Below, piece after piece: positions 6,077 to 13,794 of a stretch of 22,684 nucleotides of DNA. How positions within the stretch are numbered: the first letter of the stretch is position 1; each line of letters begins with the position of its first letter. Source of the DNA: a virus; IMG/VR virus record IMGVR_UViG_3300023180_000430, positions 1-22,684 of that record; one strand, 5' to 3'. Below the pieces are notes generated by a model, which ran no database searches, had not been told where the DNA came from, and saw nothing but the letters and a program-made list of their open reading frames with translations. A program made the position numbers and the translations under genes.

Positions 6077-7668
6077 TGGCTCAAGTGTCTCCTTTGATAG
6101 TGCAGTTGGATCGCAGATATAAGACGTTGCAGTCGCAGCGGTCTAATTGGGAGAGGCATTGGCAGGAGCTTGCGGATTATATGCTGCCACGCAAGGCTGA
6201 CATTACGAAGAAGCGGACGCAGGGTGATAAGCGGACTGAGTTGATTTATGATGGCACGGCAATTCATTCTGTTGAATTGTTGTCTAGTTCTTTGCATGGG
6301 ATGCTGACGTCACCGAGTACGCCTTGGTTTTCGATGCGGTATCGTGAGCCTTCATTGCAAAATAATGATTTGGCGAATGAGTGGTTGGAGCTTTGCTTGG
6401 ATCAGATGTATCAGCATTTTAACAGATCCAACTTTCAGCAAGAGATCCATGAGCTTTATTATGATTTAGTGGTGTTTGGCACGGCTGTTTTGTATATAGA
6501 GGGCGATGCTGAGGGCTTGCGTTTTTCTTCAAGACACATTGCGGAGATTTGCATATCTGAGGATGCGAATGGCAAGGTTGATACAGTGTATCGCAAGTTT
6601 AAGATGTCTGCCCGTGCCATGATGCAACGTTTTGGCGAAAGCAATGTTCCAGCACAGGTTGTTAAGGACATCAAGGGTGATCCATACAAGGAGCATGAGA
6701 TTGTTCATGCGATATACCCCCGCTCTGAGACAAAAGGTCGCATGGCAAAGGATAAGCCGATTGCATCGGTGTATTATCATGCGGATACGAGGATGTTGCT
6801 TTCCGAGGGTGGGTTTGACGATTTTCCGTTTATGGTACCGCGTTTTGTTAAAGACAGTGTAAGTACATATGGTCGGTCACCTGCGATGAATGCGTTGCCT
6901 GATGTTAAGATGTTAAACAAGATGTCAGAGGTGACTATTCGCGCTGCTCAGAAGCAGATTGATCCTCCTTTGATGGTTCCTGATGATGGGTTTATGCTGC
7001 CTGTTCGGACAACGCCGGGGTCTTTGAATTTCTACCGCTCTGGGACGAGAGACAGGTTGGAGCCTTTAAATATTGGTGCGAATAATCCGCTGGGTCTTAA
7101 TATGGAGGAGCAGCGGAGAAATTCTATCAGACAAGCGTTTTATGTAGATCAATTGCTGATGTCTCAAGGTCCGGCAATGACTGCTACAGAAGTATTGCAG
7201 CGCAATGAAGAAAAGATGCGACTTCTTGGACCTGTTCTTGGTAGGCTCCAGTCTGAGTTGTTACAGCCTCTTATTTCCCGATCATTTGCGTTGCTGCTCA
7301 GGAATGGCCTTCTCCCTGCCGCTCCTGAGCAATTACAAGGTCAGGATATAGATATTGAGTATGTATCTCCGTTGGCGAAAGCGCAGCGCCTGACAGACTT
7401 GCAGTCTATGCTGCGTGGGTTTGAGGTAATGATGCAAGTTGCAGAGATTGCGCCTGTTATGGATTATTTAGATAGCGACAAGCTGGTGCAGTATTTGGTT
7501 GAGGTTACGGGCATTCCTGCGCGTGTTATTCGCGGCGATCAAGAAGTAGCGCGTATTCGTAGGCAGCAAGCAGAGGCGCAAGCGCAACAAATGGAAATGG
7601 CTGAAAATGCTATGGCTGCGGAGCAAGCGGGACAAATTGCACCATTGATTAAGGCGGCTCAAGGATGA
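6076..7668 (+). CDS. Portal (head-to-tail connector) protein, T7 gp8-like
   Basis: Forms the dodecameric ring at the capsid vertex through which DNA enters and leaves. The N terminus LDRRYKTLQSQRSNWERHWQ ELADYMLPRKAD and the following TELIYDGTAIHSVELLSSSL HGMLTSP segment are characteristic of podovirus head-tail connector proteins. The later segment MTATEVLQRNEEKMRLLGPV, common in the wing/stem part of this family, is also present. At 530 residues it matches T7 gp8 (536). The last ~40 residues are a Gln/Ala-rich helix (RRQQAEAQAQQMEMAENAMAA) expected at the barrel end. The start is ATG 6076 in TGATG overlap; a GTG at 6073 would add one residue. It overlaps the next gene by four bases. Confidence 0.93.
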   Translation: MAQVSPLIVQLDRRYKTLQSQRSNWERHWQELADYMLPRKADITKKRTQGDKRTELIYDGTAIHSVELLSSSLHGMLTSPSTPWFSMRYREPSLQNNDLANEWLELCLDQMYQHFNRSNFQQEIHELYYDLVVFGTAVLYIEGDAEGLRFSSRHIAEICISEDANGKVDTVYRKFKMSARAMMQRFGESNVPAQVVKDIKGDPYKEHEIVHAIYPRSETKGRMAKDKPIASVYYHADTRMLLSEGGFDDFPFMVPRFVKDSVSTYGRSPAMNALPDVKMLNKMSEVTIRAAQKQIDPPLMVPDDGFMLPVRTTPGSLNFYRSGTRDRLEPLNIGANNPLGLNMEEQRRNSIRQAFYVDQLLMSQGPAMTATEVLQRNEEKMRLLGPVLGRLQSELLQPLISRSFALLLRNGLLPAAPEQLQGQDIDIEYVSPLAKAQRLTDLQSMLRGFEVMMQVAEIAPVMDYLDSDKLVQYLVEVTGIPARVIRGDQEVARIRRQQAEAQAQQMEMAENAMAAEQAGQIAPLIKAAQG

Positions 7669-7874
7669 AAGAGCTTGAAGAGTTAAAGCTTGCGTATCGA
7701 CGCACGTTTAACACTGACGATGGTGAAAGAGTATTGAGTGATCTCAAAACACGGTTTGGTTTTGAGACAACCACATTTTCGGACAATCCTTATCAATCTG
7801 CATTTAATGAAGGTCAGCGAGCGGCTGTGCTGCTGATTGTCCGAATGCTGACCGAGAGGAAGGAACCCCAATGA
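7665..7874 (+). CDS. Bbp19-like phage structural protein
   Basis: A 69-residue protein between portal and scaffold. The pattern LKLAYRRTFNTDDGERVLSD L, then TRFGF...NPYQSAFNEGQR AAVLLIVRML resembles the Bbp19 family of small structural-region proteins. That family is typically Y-x-x-x-F...dG-x-x-VL-x-DL, then an EG-x-R segment and a hydrophobic helix. The family occurs at this position in Bordetella BPP-1-like and many marine podoviruses. Its molecular role is not established. ATGA overlaps at both ends tie it to portal and scaffold translation. The assignment is from remembered motif shape, not a search. Confidence 0.72.
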   Translation: MKELEELKLAYRRTFNTDDGERVLSDLKTRFGFETTTFSDNPYQSAFNEGQRAAVLLIVRMLTERKEPQ

Positions 7875-8674
7875 GCGAAGAGGCAATCCAAGATACTGGA
7901 TCTCAAGAGGCTGTGGCAGCGGAAGCGGCTCCAGTTAGCTTTTTAGAAAGTTTACCAGAAGAGTTGCGCAATGAGCCAAGCTTGCGCACCTTTACAGACC
8001 CAGGGGCGTTGGCCAAATCTTATGTTAGTGCTCAACGTATGATTGGCGCAGACAAAGTGGCTATACCCGGAAAGTCTGCTACGTTTGACGAATGGCGTGA
8101 AGTTTATACAAAGCTTGGCGCTCCAACTGAGGCTGGCTCATATGAGTTCAGCAAAAGCGATGTTGCTGTTGCTGATGAGACTGTAAGTGCATTGCGTGAG
8201 GCGGCATATAACGCCGGACTGAGCAATGCGCAAGCAGAGCAGATGATGGGCTTTGTTCGCAATACTGTTCAAGGTATGCAGGGCGCTTATGATGAGATGG
8301 CTGAGAAATCACGCTATGAAGGTGAGCAAGAGTTGCGGCAGGAGTATGGTCAGGCGTTTGAGCAGAAGCTTGAGATGGCGCGTTTGGCGGCAACGCAGCT
8401 TCTTGGTGGCACTGAGATCTTTGATGAAATTACCTTATCAGATGGGCGTATGTTGGGGGATCATCCGGCGATTGTTCGCATGTTCAGCAACCTTGCTGCT
8501 CAAATAGGTGAGGACAATCTTGAGGGTGCGCCGACAGAGATGGTAATGACCCCGCAAGAGGCTTCTCGGCAAATTGCAGAGATGACTAGACGAGATGGCC
8601 CCTATTTTGATAGAATGCATCCTGAGCATAGCAATTACGTTGAAGAAGTGTTGCGGCTCAGAGAATATGTATAG
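7871..8674 (+). CDS. Capsid assembly scaffolding protein, T7 gp9-like
   Basis: Guides shell assembly and is removed before or during packaging. At 267 residues it is close to T7 gp9 (307). The N-terminal motif LPEELRNEPSLRTFTDPGAL AKSYVSAQRMIGADKVAIPG is the signature of podovirus scaffolds; W94-region EWREVYTKLGAPTEAGSYEF follows. The middle is strongly helical and charged (AYDEMAEKSRYEGEQELRQE), as expected for an elongated scaffold. The C terminus (FDRMHPEHSNYVEEVLRLRE) would contact the capsid protein. The ATG at 7871 follows a purine-rich GAGAGGAAGGAA. There is an ATGA overlap with the Bbp19-like gene upstream and a 128-base untranslated gap to the capsid gene downstream. Confidence 0.9.
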   Translation: MSEEAIQDTGSQEAVAAEAAPVSFLESLPEELRNEPSLRTFTDPGALAKSYVSAQRMIGADKVAIPGKSATFDEWREVYTKLGAPTEAGSYEFSKSDVAVADETVSALREAAYNAGLSNAQAEQMMGFVRNTVQGMQGAYDEMAEKSRYEGEQELRQEYGQAFEQKLEMARLAATQLLGGTEIFDEITLSDGRMLGDHPAIVRMFSNLAAQIGEDNLEGAPTEMVMTPQEASRQIAEMTRRDGPYFDRMHPEHSNYVEEVLRLREYV

Positions 8675-8802
8675 TGGACAACCGCAAGGCCCACGAGTAA
8701 GCTTGTAGTCAAGCGGAGTAGCTGCCCTAAGCAGTAGCACGGCCTCGCAAGAGACAACCTAGCGCAGTAAACCAAAAACTGAAACATTGTAGGAGAGGCA
8801 AG
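8675..8802 (+). promoter_or_regulatory. Structured leader upstream of the major capsid gene
   Basis: A 128-base gap, the second longest in the window. It can fold into a branched RNA. A closing helix joins GCAAGGCC (8684-8691) to GGCCTCGC (8741-8748) with one mismatch. Inside it, GCTTG/CAAGC (8701-8705/8710-8714) forms a hairpin with loop TAGT, and GCTGC/GCAGT (8721-8725/8731-8735, one G-U) forms another. There is no T run, so it is not a terminator. The capsid ribosome site AGGAGAGG lies just before ATG 8803. It may stabilise or regulate the most abundant late mRNA, be an RNA processing site, or hide a phage promoter. All of these are inference. Confidence 0.45.
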
Positions 8803-9663
8803 ATGTCTACTCAAATTACTACAGCTTTCGTTAATCAGTTTTCTGCAAATATCCAAATGCTTTCGCAGCAAATGGGTTCTATCCTGCGAGCAGCGGTAGA
8901 TGTGGAAAGCGTGAATGGCGAGAAAGCTTTCTTTGATCAAGTGGGAGAAGCTGCGGCTGTCCTACGTACATCACGCCACGCGGACACACCGTTGATTGAC
9001 ACACCACATTCACGGCGCATGGTAACGATGTCTGACTATGAGTATGCGGATCTGATCGACGATCAGGACAAAGTCCGTTTGCTTGTAGACCCAACATCAA
9101 CGTACAGCCGTGCGGCTGCGGCTGCGATGGGTCGTGCAATGGATGATGTAATCATTGCGGCTGCTCTGGGTACTGCTCAGACAGGCAAAGATGGTTCTAC
9201 ATCTACAGCATTACCATCTGCTCAAAAGATTGCGGTTGCATCCGCTGGCTTGACGATTGCCAAGCTGGTGTCTGCAAAAGAAATCTTGGACAGTGGAAAT
9301 GTTGATCCATCTATTCCGCGTCATATTGTTGTTTCACCTAAGCAGGTTTCTGACCTGTTGAACAACACGACTGTAACGTCAAGCGACTACAACACTGTAA
9401 AAGCGTTGGCGATGGGCGAAATCAACACCTTTGTTGGCTTCCAGTTCCACGTCAGCAACCGCTTGGGTACAGATGGCTCCGGTGATCGTCAGGTCATCGC
9501 ATTTGCTGGTGACGGCATCAAGCTTGCGATTGGTAAAGAGCCAGCCGCACGTATTGATGAGCGTGCTGACAAATCATACGCAACACAGGTTTACTACTGT
9601 CAGTCAATCGGTGCAACGCGCATGGAAGAGTCAAAAGTCGTTGAAATCGCCTGTTCAGAATAA
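8803..9663 (+). CDS. Major capsid protein
   Basis: Main shell subunit, expected to have an HK97-like fold. It is 286 residues and follows the scaffold exactly as T7 gp10 follows gp9. The N terminus (MSTQITTAFVNQFSANIQML SQQMGS) and the block FDQVGEAAAVLRTSRHADTP with MVTMSDYEYADLIDDQDKVR are typical of this podovirus capsid family. A helix with AAAAAMGRAMDDVIIAAALG is the likely spine. The segment GFQFHVSNRLGTDGSGDRQV and the closing IDERADKSYATQVYYCQSIG ATRMEESKVV are typical domain strands. A strong ribosome site (AGGAGAGG) and a structured leader suit high expression. No frameshifted second form, as in T7 10B, is apparent. Confidence 0.92.
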   Translation: MSTQITTAFVNQFSANIQMLSQQMGSILRAAVDVESVNGEKAFFDQVGEAAAVLRTSRHADTPLIDTPHSRRMVTMSDYEYADLIDDQDKVRLLVDPTSTYSRAAAAAMGRAMDDVIIAAALGTAQTGKDGSTSTALPSAQKIAVASAGLTIAKLVSAKEILDSGNVDPSIPRHIVVSPKQVSDLLNNTTVTSSDYNTVKALAMGEINTFVGFQFHVSNRLGTDGSGDRQVIAFAGDGIKLAIGKEPAARIDERADKSYATQVYYCQSIGATRMEESKVVEIACSE

Positions 9664-9675
9664 GGAGACTAATCA

Positions 9676-10137
9676 ATGGCTACTGTATATTCAGCACAAC
9701 GCACAAACACACGGGCAACCCCCGCTGTGATGAACAAAGCCAATGAGCTTGGTGGACGTGTCCGCGTGGCTCATGGCACATACGAAGCATCTTCCTTGGC
9801 ATCCGGCGATGTTATTGAGATGTTTATTCTTCCTGATGGCGCAAGATTGCTTGAAGGTTCTTTGGCGCATGATGCGCTGGGAGCTTCAACAACTTTGTCA
9901 GTCGGCTACGCTGCGCATACGAATGCTGCGGGTACTGCGGTATCTGCCGCTGCTGCTGCGTACAAAGCTGCGGCTGCATCGACATCTGCTCAGAAGGTAG
10001 ACGTACTTGCAACTCTGGCTCTTGGCTCAGGCACAGAGACAGACACCAATGAAGATGGTGTTGTGATCACAGTGACAATGGGCGGTGCCGCTGGCACTGG
10101 CACTATTGAGCTAACCATGAAGTATGTGGTTGACTAA
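9676..10137 (+). CDS. Candidate capsid cement (decoration) protein
   Basis: A 153-residue protein directly after the major capsid gene, with AAGGAG 8 bases before its ATG. The N-terminal half is beta-rich (GGRVRVAHGTYEASSLASGD, VIEMFILPDGARLLEGSL), followed by an Ala-rich loop (AVSAAAAAYKAAAAS). It ends in alternating beta strands (DVLATLALGSG, VVITVTMGGAAGTGTIELTM KYVVD). This resembles small Ala/Gly/Thr-rich beta proteins that sit in this slot in marine podoviruses and are found as structural or head-stabilising proteins. A cement role is inferred from position, size and composition. There are no cysteines and no signal peptide. A strong hairpin begins 7 bases after its stop, so head-gene mRNA may end or be processed here. 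Confidence 0.65.
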   Translation: MATVYSAQRTNTRATPAVMNKANELGGRVRVAHGTYEASSLASGDVIEMFILPDGARLLEGSLAHDALGASTTLSVGYAAHTNAAGTAVSAAAAAYKAAAASTSAQKVDVLATLALGSGTETDTNEDGVVITVTMGGAAGTGTIELTMKYVVD

Positions 10138-10143
10138 TAGGGC

Positions 10144-10161
10144 GGGGCGGGAAACCGCCCC
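10144..10161 (+). terminator. GC-rich hairpin after the capsid genes
   Basis: GGGGCGG (10144-10150) pairs perfectly with CCGCCCC (10155-10161) around a GAAA loop. The following bases are CTCTCACTT, a poor T run, so termination would be partial. T7 has its Tphi terminator in the equivalent place after the capsid gene. The hairpin could equally protect the 3' end of capsid mRNA. Confidence 0.6.
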
Positions 10162-10183
10162 CTCTCACTTATGGAGATAGCAG

Positions 10184-10789
10184 ATGACAAGTAACGTCGA
10201 TATTGCCAACTATGCGCTTAACATGCTGGGTGCTTCAAACATTTCTGCGTTTGATGAAAACAGCAAGGCGGCAAGGCTTGTCAATCAAAGATACGATGGG
10301 GTTAGAGATGCGGTGTTTCGCTCTCATCCTTGGAACAGTTTAATACGCAGAGCGGCATTGGCTCAAGAAGTGGATGCTCCTGCATTCGGATATTCCAAGC
10401 AATATGCGCTGCCTACAGATCCGTATTGCTTGCGTGTGTTGGAATTTAACAATGGATCTTTGGCATATCCTCAAGACAATATGACCAGCAACACGGGCGA
10501 TAGTGTTTTTGTTATTGAAGGGCGCAAGTTGCTGACTGATGAAGGCACGGCAAAAATTAAGTACATAGCAAGAATTACTGACCCACAGCAATATGATGCA
10601 GGGTTGATTGAAGCTTTGGCGTCCCGCCTTGCTGTTGAGCTTTGTTACGCAATTACGGGATCGAATAGCTTGCTGGGTACTGTGACTGCATTGCATGAGG
10701 CTAAACTAAAAGAGGCAAGGTATGTTGATGCAACTGAGGGCGCTCCGCAACGCATAGAGGCGAGTGACTTTATTGAAGCGAGGCTCTAA
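10184..10789 (+). CDS. Tail tubular protein A (T7 gp11-like adaptor)
   Basis: Forms the adaptor ring under the portal that closes the head and receives the nozzle. It is 201 residues, against 196 in T7 gp11. The N terminus VDIANYALNMLGASNISAFD with SKAARLVNQRYDGVRDAVFR SHPWN is the family signature. The central YSKQYALPTDPYCLRVLEFN and the C-terminal DAGLIEALASRLAVELCYAI TGS also fit. The start ATG 10184 has GGAG at 10173-10176. The stop overlaps the next gene (TAATG), so it is coupled to the nozzle protein, its direct partner in the tail. Confidence 0.92.
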   Translation: MTSNVDIANYALNMLGASNISAFDENSKAARLVNQRYDGVRDAVFRSHPWNSLIRRAALAQEVDAPAFGYSKQYALPTDPYCLRVLEFNNGSLAYPQDNMTSNTGDSVFVIEGRKLLTDEGTAKIKYIARITDPQQYDAGLIEALASRLAVELCYAITGSNSLLGTVTALHEAKLKEARYVDATEGAPQRIEASDFIEARL

Positions 10790-12792
10790 TGGCACGATCC
10801 GCTCCAGCCTTTAGTTCTTTTACTGCGGGTGAAATATCGCCACGCCTTGAAGGTCGCATAAACATTGAGAAGTATCGTGAGGGTTTGTCTGATTTGACGA
10901 ACATGGTTGTTATGCCTCATGGGGGTGTAACGCGCAGACCGGGTACAGAGTTTCTTGGCGCTACGGCAGATAGTTCTGTAAAGTCTCGTTTAATTCCGTT
11001 TCAGTTTAAAACCTCAGACACATACATCTTAGAGTTTGGCAATCAAACGATGCGGGTGTATCGCAATGATTTGCAGGTTCTTAATGCTTCTGCAAAAACA
11101 ATTACTGCCATTACTAAAGCAAACCCCGGCATTGTAACAAGTGCAAGTCATGGGTTTGGCAACGGCGATGAAGTTTATGTTGACAGTATTGGCGGCATGA
11201 CTGAGCTAAATGGCAGAAATTACCTTGTTGCAAATGCCTCAACTAACACGTTTACGCTGCAAGATTTGTTTGGCAATAATATAGATACGACAAGTTTTAC
11301 AACATATACGTCAGGCGGCACGGCAACAGAGATTTATGAAATTGCCACCCCATACGCTGAAGCTGATTTGTTTGACCTGCGGTTCGCTCAAAGTGCTGAT
11401 ACCATGTATATCGTGCATCCGAGCTACGATGTGCGAACCTTGACGCGCACTGATCACAATGCTTGGACTTTTGCCACACCTACGTTTTCGGGTTCTCCTT
11501 CCCCCGGATTGTCGGGGTCTGATAATCGTCCAAGTGTTGTGACATTCTTTGAGCAGCGTCTTGTGTTTGCTAATAGCAACAATAATCCACAAACTGTTTG
11601 GTTTAGTAAGAACGGCGATTATACAAACTTCACTGTCGGCACGGCTGATGATGACGCATTGATCTATACGATTGCATCTAATCAAGTGAATGCGGTGCGC
11701 TTTCTATCTGCAACGCGGGTTTTGACCATCGGAACAAGTGGCGGTGAGTATGTGCTAACGGCGACGAATGACGGTCCTGTGACGCCTACAACAACGCTTA
11801 TTCGCAAATATAGTAATTATGGATCTTCAACTGTGGAGCCTGTGCAGGTTGCTGATGTAACTTTGTTTGCCCAGCGCGGTGGCAGAAAGGTCAGAGAGTT
11901 TCGATATGCTGGCGAAGTGAATACTGCGGGGTATCAGGCTCCCGATATGACCATACTGGCAGAGCATATCACTGAGGGCGGCATAAATCAGTTTGCATAC
12001 CAGCAAGAGCCGGATAGCATTATCTGGGCTGTACGAGCAGATGGAACGCTCTTAGGGCTGACATATCGCAGAGAAGAAGAAGTTGTTGCATGGCACAAGC
12101 ATGTTATTGGCGGTGCATTCGGCGGCGGTCAGGCAGTGGTTGAAAGCATTGCTACTTTGCCTACAGACACGGGCGAAGACGAATTGTTTATGGTTGTAAA
12201 GCGCACGATCCAAAGCGTAACGCGCAGATATGTTGAAAAAATGAAGTTGTTTGATTTTGGGAATGATACAACTACAGCGTTTTTTGTAGATAGCGGGTTG
12301 TCTTATAGTGGCGGCGCAACATCTTCTCTTAGCGGATTATATCACTTGGAAGGTGAAAGCGTAGCGATTTTGGCAAATGGCGCAAGCCATCCAGATAAGA
12401 CCGTAAGCTCTGCGGCAGTGGCTTTAGACTTTTCGTCTACGAGTGCGGTGGCGGGTTATAACTTTGTAAGTAACTTGCAAACGCTGCGCATTGAAAGCGG
12501 ATCTGTGGATGGCACAAGTCAGGGCAAACCCAAGCGTATCCATGGGATTACTTTACGACTGTATGAAACTGTTGGAATTGAGGTTGGCAATGACAGTGGT
12601 GAGATAGATCGCATACCATTTAGGGATAGCTCAATGGCTATGGACGAGGCTGTGCCTTTGTTTACTGGCGACAAAAACATTGAGTTTGAGGGCGGTTTTG
12701 ATGATGATGACCGGATTTATGTAAGACAGAACCAGCCTTTGCCGATTTCTGTACTTGCGTTCTTCCCAAGAATGAACACGTTTGACATATGA
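10789..12792 (+). CDS. Tail tubular protein B (T7 gp12-like nozzle)
   Basis: Builds the hexameric tail nozzle that attaches to the adaptor and holds the fibres. It is 667 residues, shorter than T7 gp12 (794). Diagnostic N-terminal segment: FTAGEISPRLEGRINIEKYR, then LSDLTNMVVMPHGGVTRRPG TEFL. The next part is beta-rich with a platform-like insertion (AITKANPGIVTSASHGFGNG DEVYV). NRPSVVTFFEQRLVFANSNN NPQTVWFSKNGDYTNF and FAQRGGRKVREF are also conserved in these proteins. The C terminus (YVRQNQPLPISVLAFFPRMN) is typical for the family. It overlaps the next gene by ATGA. Confidence 0.93.
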   Translation: MARSAPAFSSFTAGEISPRLEGRINIEKYREGLSDLTNMVVMPHGGVTRRPGTEFLGATADSSVKSRLIPFQFKTSDTYILEFGNQTMRVYRNDLQVLNASAKTITAITKANPGIVTSASHGFGNGDEVYVDSIGGMTELNGRNYLVANASTNTFTLQDLFGNNIDTTSFTTYTSGGTATEIYEIATPYAEADLFDLRFAQSADTMYIVHPSYDVRTLTRTDHNAWTFATPTFSGSPSPGLSGSDNRPSVVTFFEQRLVFANSNNNPQTVWFSKNGDYTNFTVGTADDDALIYTIASNQVNAVRFLSATRVLTIGTSGGEYVLTATNDGPVTPTTTLIRKYSNYGSSTVEPVQVADVTLFAQRGGRKVREFRYAGEVNTAGYQAPDMTILAEHITEGGINQFAYQQEPDSIIWAVRADGTLLGLTYRREEEVVAWHKHVIGGAFGGGQAVVESIATLPTDTGEDELFMVVKRTIQSVTRRYVEKMKLFDFGNDTTTAFFVDSGLSYSGGATSSLSGLYHLEGESVAILANGASHPDKTVSSAAVALDFSSTSAVAGYNFVSNLQTLRIESGSVDGTSQGKPKRIHGITLRLYETVGIEVGNDSGEIDRIPFRDSSMAMDEAVPLFTGDKNIEFEGGFDDDDRIYVRQNQPLPISVLAFFPRMNTFDI

Positions 12793-13244
12793 TTGAGTAC
12801 TCAAAAGAAAGCTTCATGGAAGCAAAAGAAGAGCTAGAGCCAATGTTTGTTGATCATTACAATGAGATTGCTCTTAGTAAGGACAAGATTGAGCTTGGCC
12901 CAGATTGGGATATGTACCAAGCATTAGAGGATGCAAACTTGCTGCATTTCTATACCATGCGAGAGAGCGGATTTTTGGCTGGCTACTTTGCCATGATTGT
13001 AATGCGTGACTTACACTATAAAGACCATATCTTTGCCCTTAATGATCTGATATATATAAATCCTAAGAGCCGGAAAGGGTTTAACGCTTGGCGGCTAATT
13101 AAGTTTGCCGAGCGCGATTTAAAAGATGTTGGTGTTTCTGTGATGCACATAAATGTAAAAACGCACAAACCGTTTGATAGGCTTCTAGTACGTTTAGGTT
13201 TTGAGCATTCCGAAAACATTTTCCGAAAGTACATAGGGGGCTGA
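12789..13244 (+). CDS. GNAT-like protein in the internal virion protein A slot
   Basis: A 151-residue protein with a GNAT acyltransferase layout: helices at the N terminus (SFMEAKEELEPMFVDHYNEI), then strands FYTMRESGFLAGYFAMIVM and HIFALNDLIYINPKSRKGFN A, whose RKGFNA turn sits where the acetyl-CoA pyrophosphate loop should be. A helix and INVKTHKPFDRLLVRLGFEH follow, a common GNAT ending. The loop is a poor match to R/Q-x-x-G-x-G/A, so cofactor binding is uncertain. It lies between the nozzle gene and the gp14-like gene, where T7 has gp13 (138 residues). It may be a virion-assembly protein that reuses the fold. There is an ATGA overlap with the nozzle gene. Confidence 0.72.
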   Translation: MIEYSKESFMEAKEELEPMFVDHYNEIALSKDKIELGPDWDMYQALEDANLLHFYTMRESGFLAGYFAMIVMRDLHYKDHIFALNDLIYINPKSRKGFNAWRLIKFAERDLKDVGVSVMHINVKTHKPFDRLLVRLGFEHSENIFRKYIGG

Positions 13245-13245
13245 T

Positions 13246-13779
13246 ATGGGTGTTCAAGCTGCATTAGCCGCTGTTCAAATCGGAACAACATTATACCAAG
13301 GCGTACAAGCAAAAAAATCTAGTGACAAGGCAGCACGGGCTGCGAAACGCGCTGGTGAATTTAACGCAAAGATTATTGAGCGCGATATTGATTTATTTGA
13401 AAAACAGCGCAAAATTGTAAATGCGCAATTTGCCGTTGATCAAAAACGGTCAAGAGACATCTTTGAAAGAGATGTGCAGGGAGCGGTTCGATCTGGATTT
13501 GCATTTGCTGGTGTGGACATGAGTATGGGAACGCCAATAAATGTTTTGCGTCAAAATGCGCGAGAGTTTGATTATGAGCAAAAAGTTGCTGCATTTAATA
13601 ATGAAGTTGCGAATATGCAAATAAATGATGCTCAAGAAGAAGCTAGGTTAAATGCAGAGCTTTCTCGCATGGAAGGTGGTATGGCGGCTGCTTCAGCAAG
13701 AGCGAAGGGAACTGCTTCGCTTATTTCAAGCGTTGGAAGAGCGGCTGGGACTGCTTATGAAACTGGGTTTTTTGCGTAA
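13246..13779 (+). CDS. Internal virion protein B (T7 gp14-like)
   Basis: Ejected inner-core protein expected to form the pore in the host outer membrane. It is 177 residues, against 196 in T7 gp14. The N terminus VQAALAAVQIGTTLYQGVQA KK is a short hydrophobic/amphipathic helix. A long coiled-coil stretch follows (SDKAARAAKRAGEFNAKIIE, KQRKIVNAQFAVDQKRSRDI). The block GAVRSGFAFAGVDMSMGTPI NVLRQNAREFDYE is the recognisable family segment (gv-x-x-x-x-GS/TP). Another helix ends the protein in an Ala/Gly-rich tail. The ribosome site is AGGGGG before ATG 13246, with a one-base gap after the previous stop. Confidence 0.85.
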   Translation: MGVQAALAAVQIGTTLYQGVQAKKSSDKAARAAKRAGEFNAKIIERDIDLFEKQRKIVNAQFAVDQKRSRDIFERDVQGAVRSGFAFAGVDMSMGTPINVLRQNAREFDYEQKVAAFNNEVANMQINDAQEEARLNAELSRMEGGMAAASARAKGTASLISSVGRAAGTAYETGFFA

Positions 13780-13794
13780 AATGGGAATAATTTA

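Noticed and set aside
8675-8802. tRNA gene in the capsid leader
   Set aside because: The branched fold lacks a 7-bp acceptor stem, a T-loop GTTCRA sequence and a plausible anticodon arm.
8803-10137. T7 10A/10B-type programmed frameshift extending the capsid protein
   Set aside because: No slippery run is seen near the 9663 stop, and the next gene has its own ribosome site and ATG.
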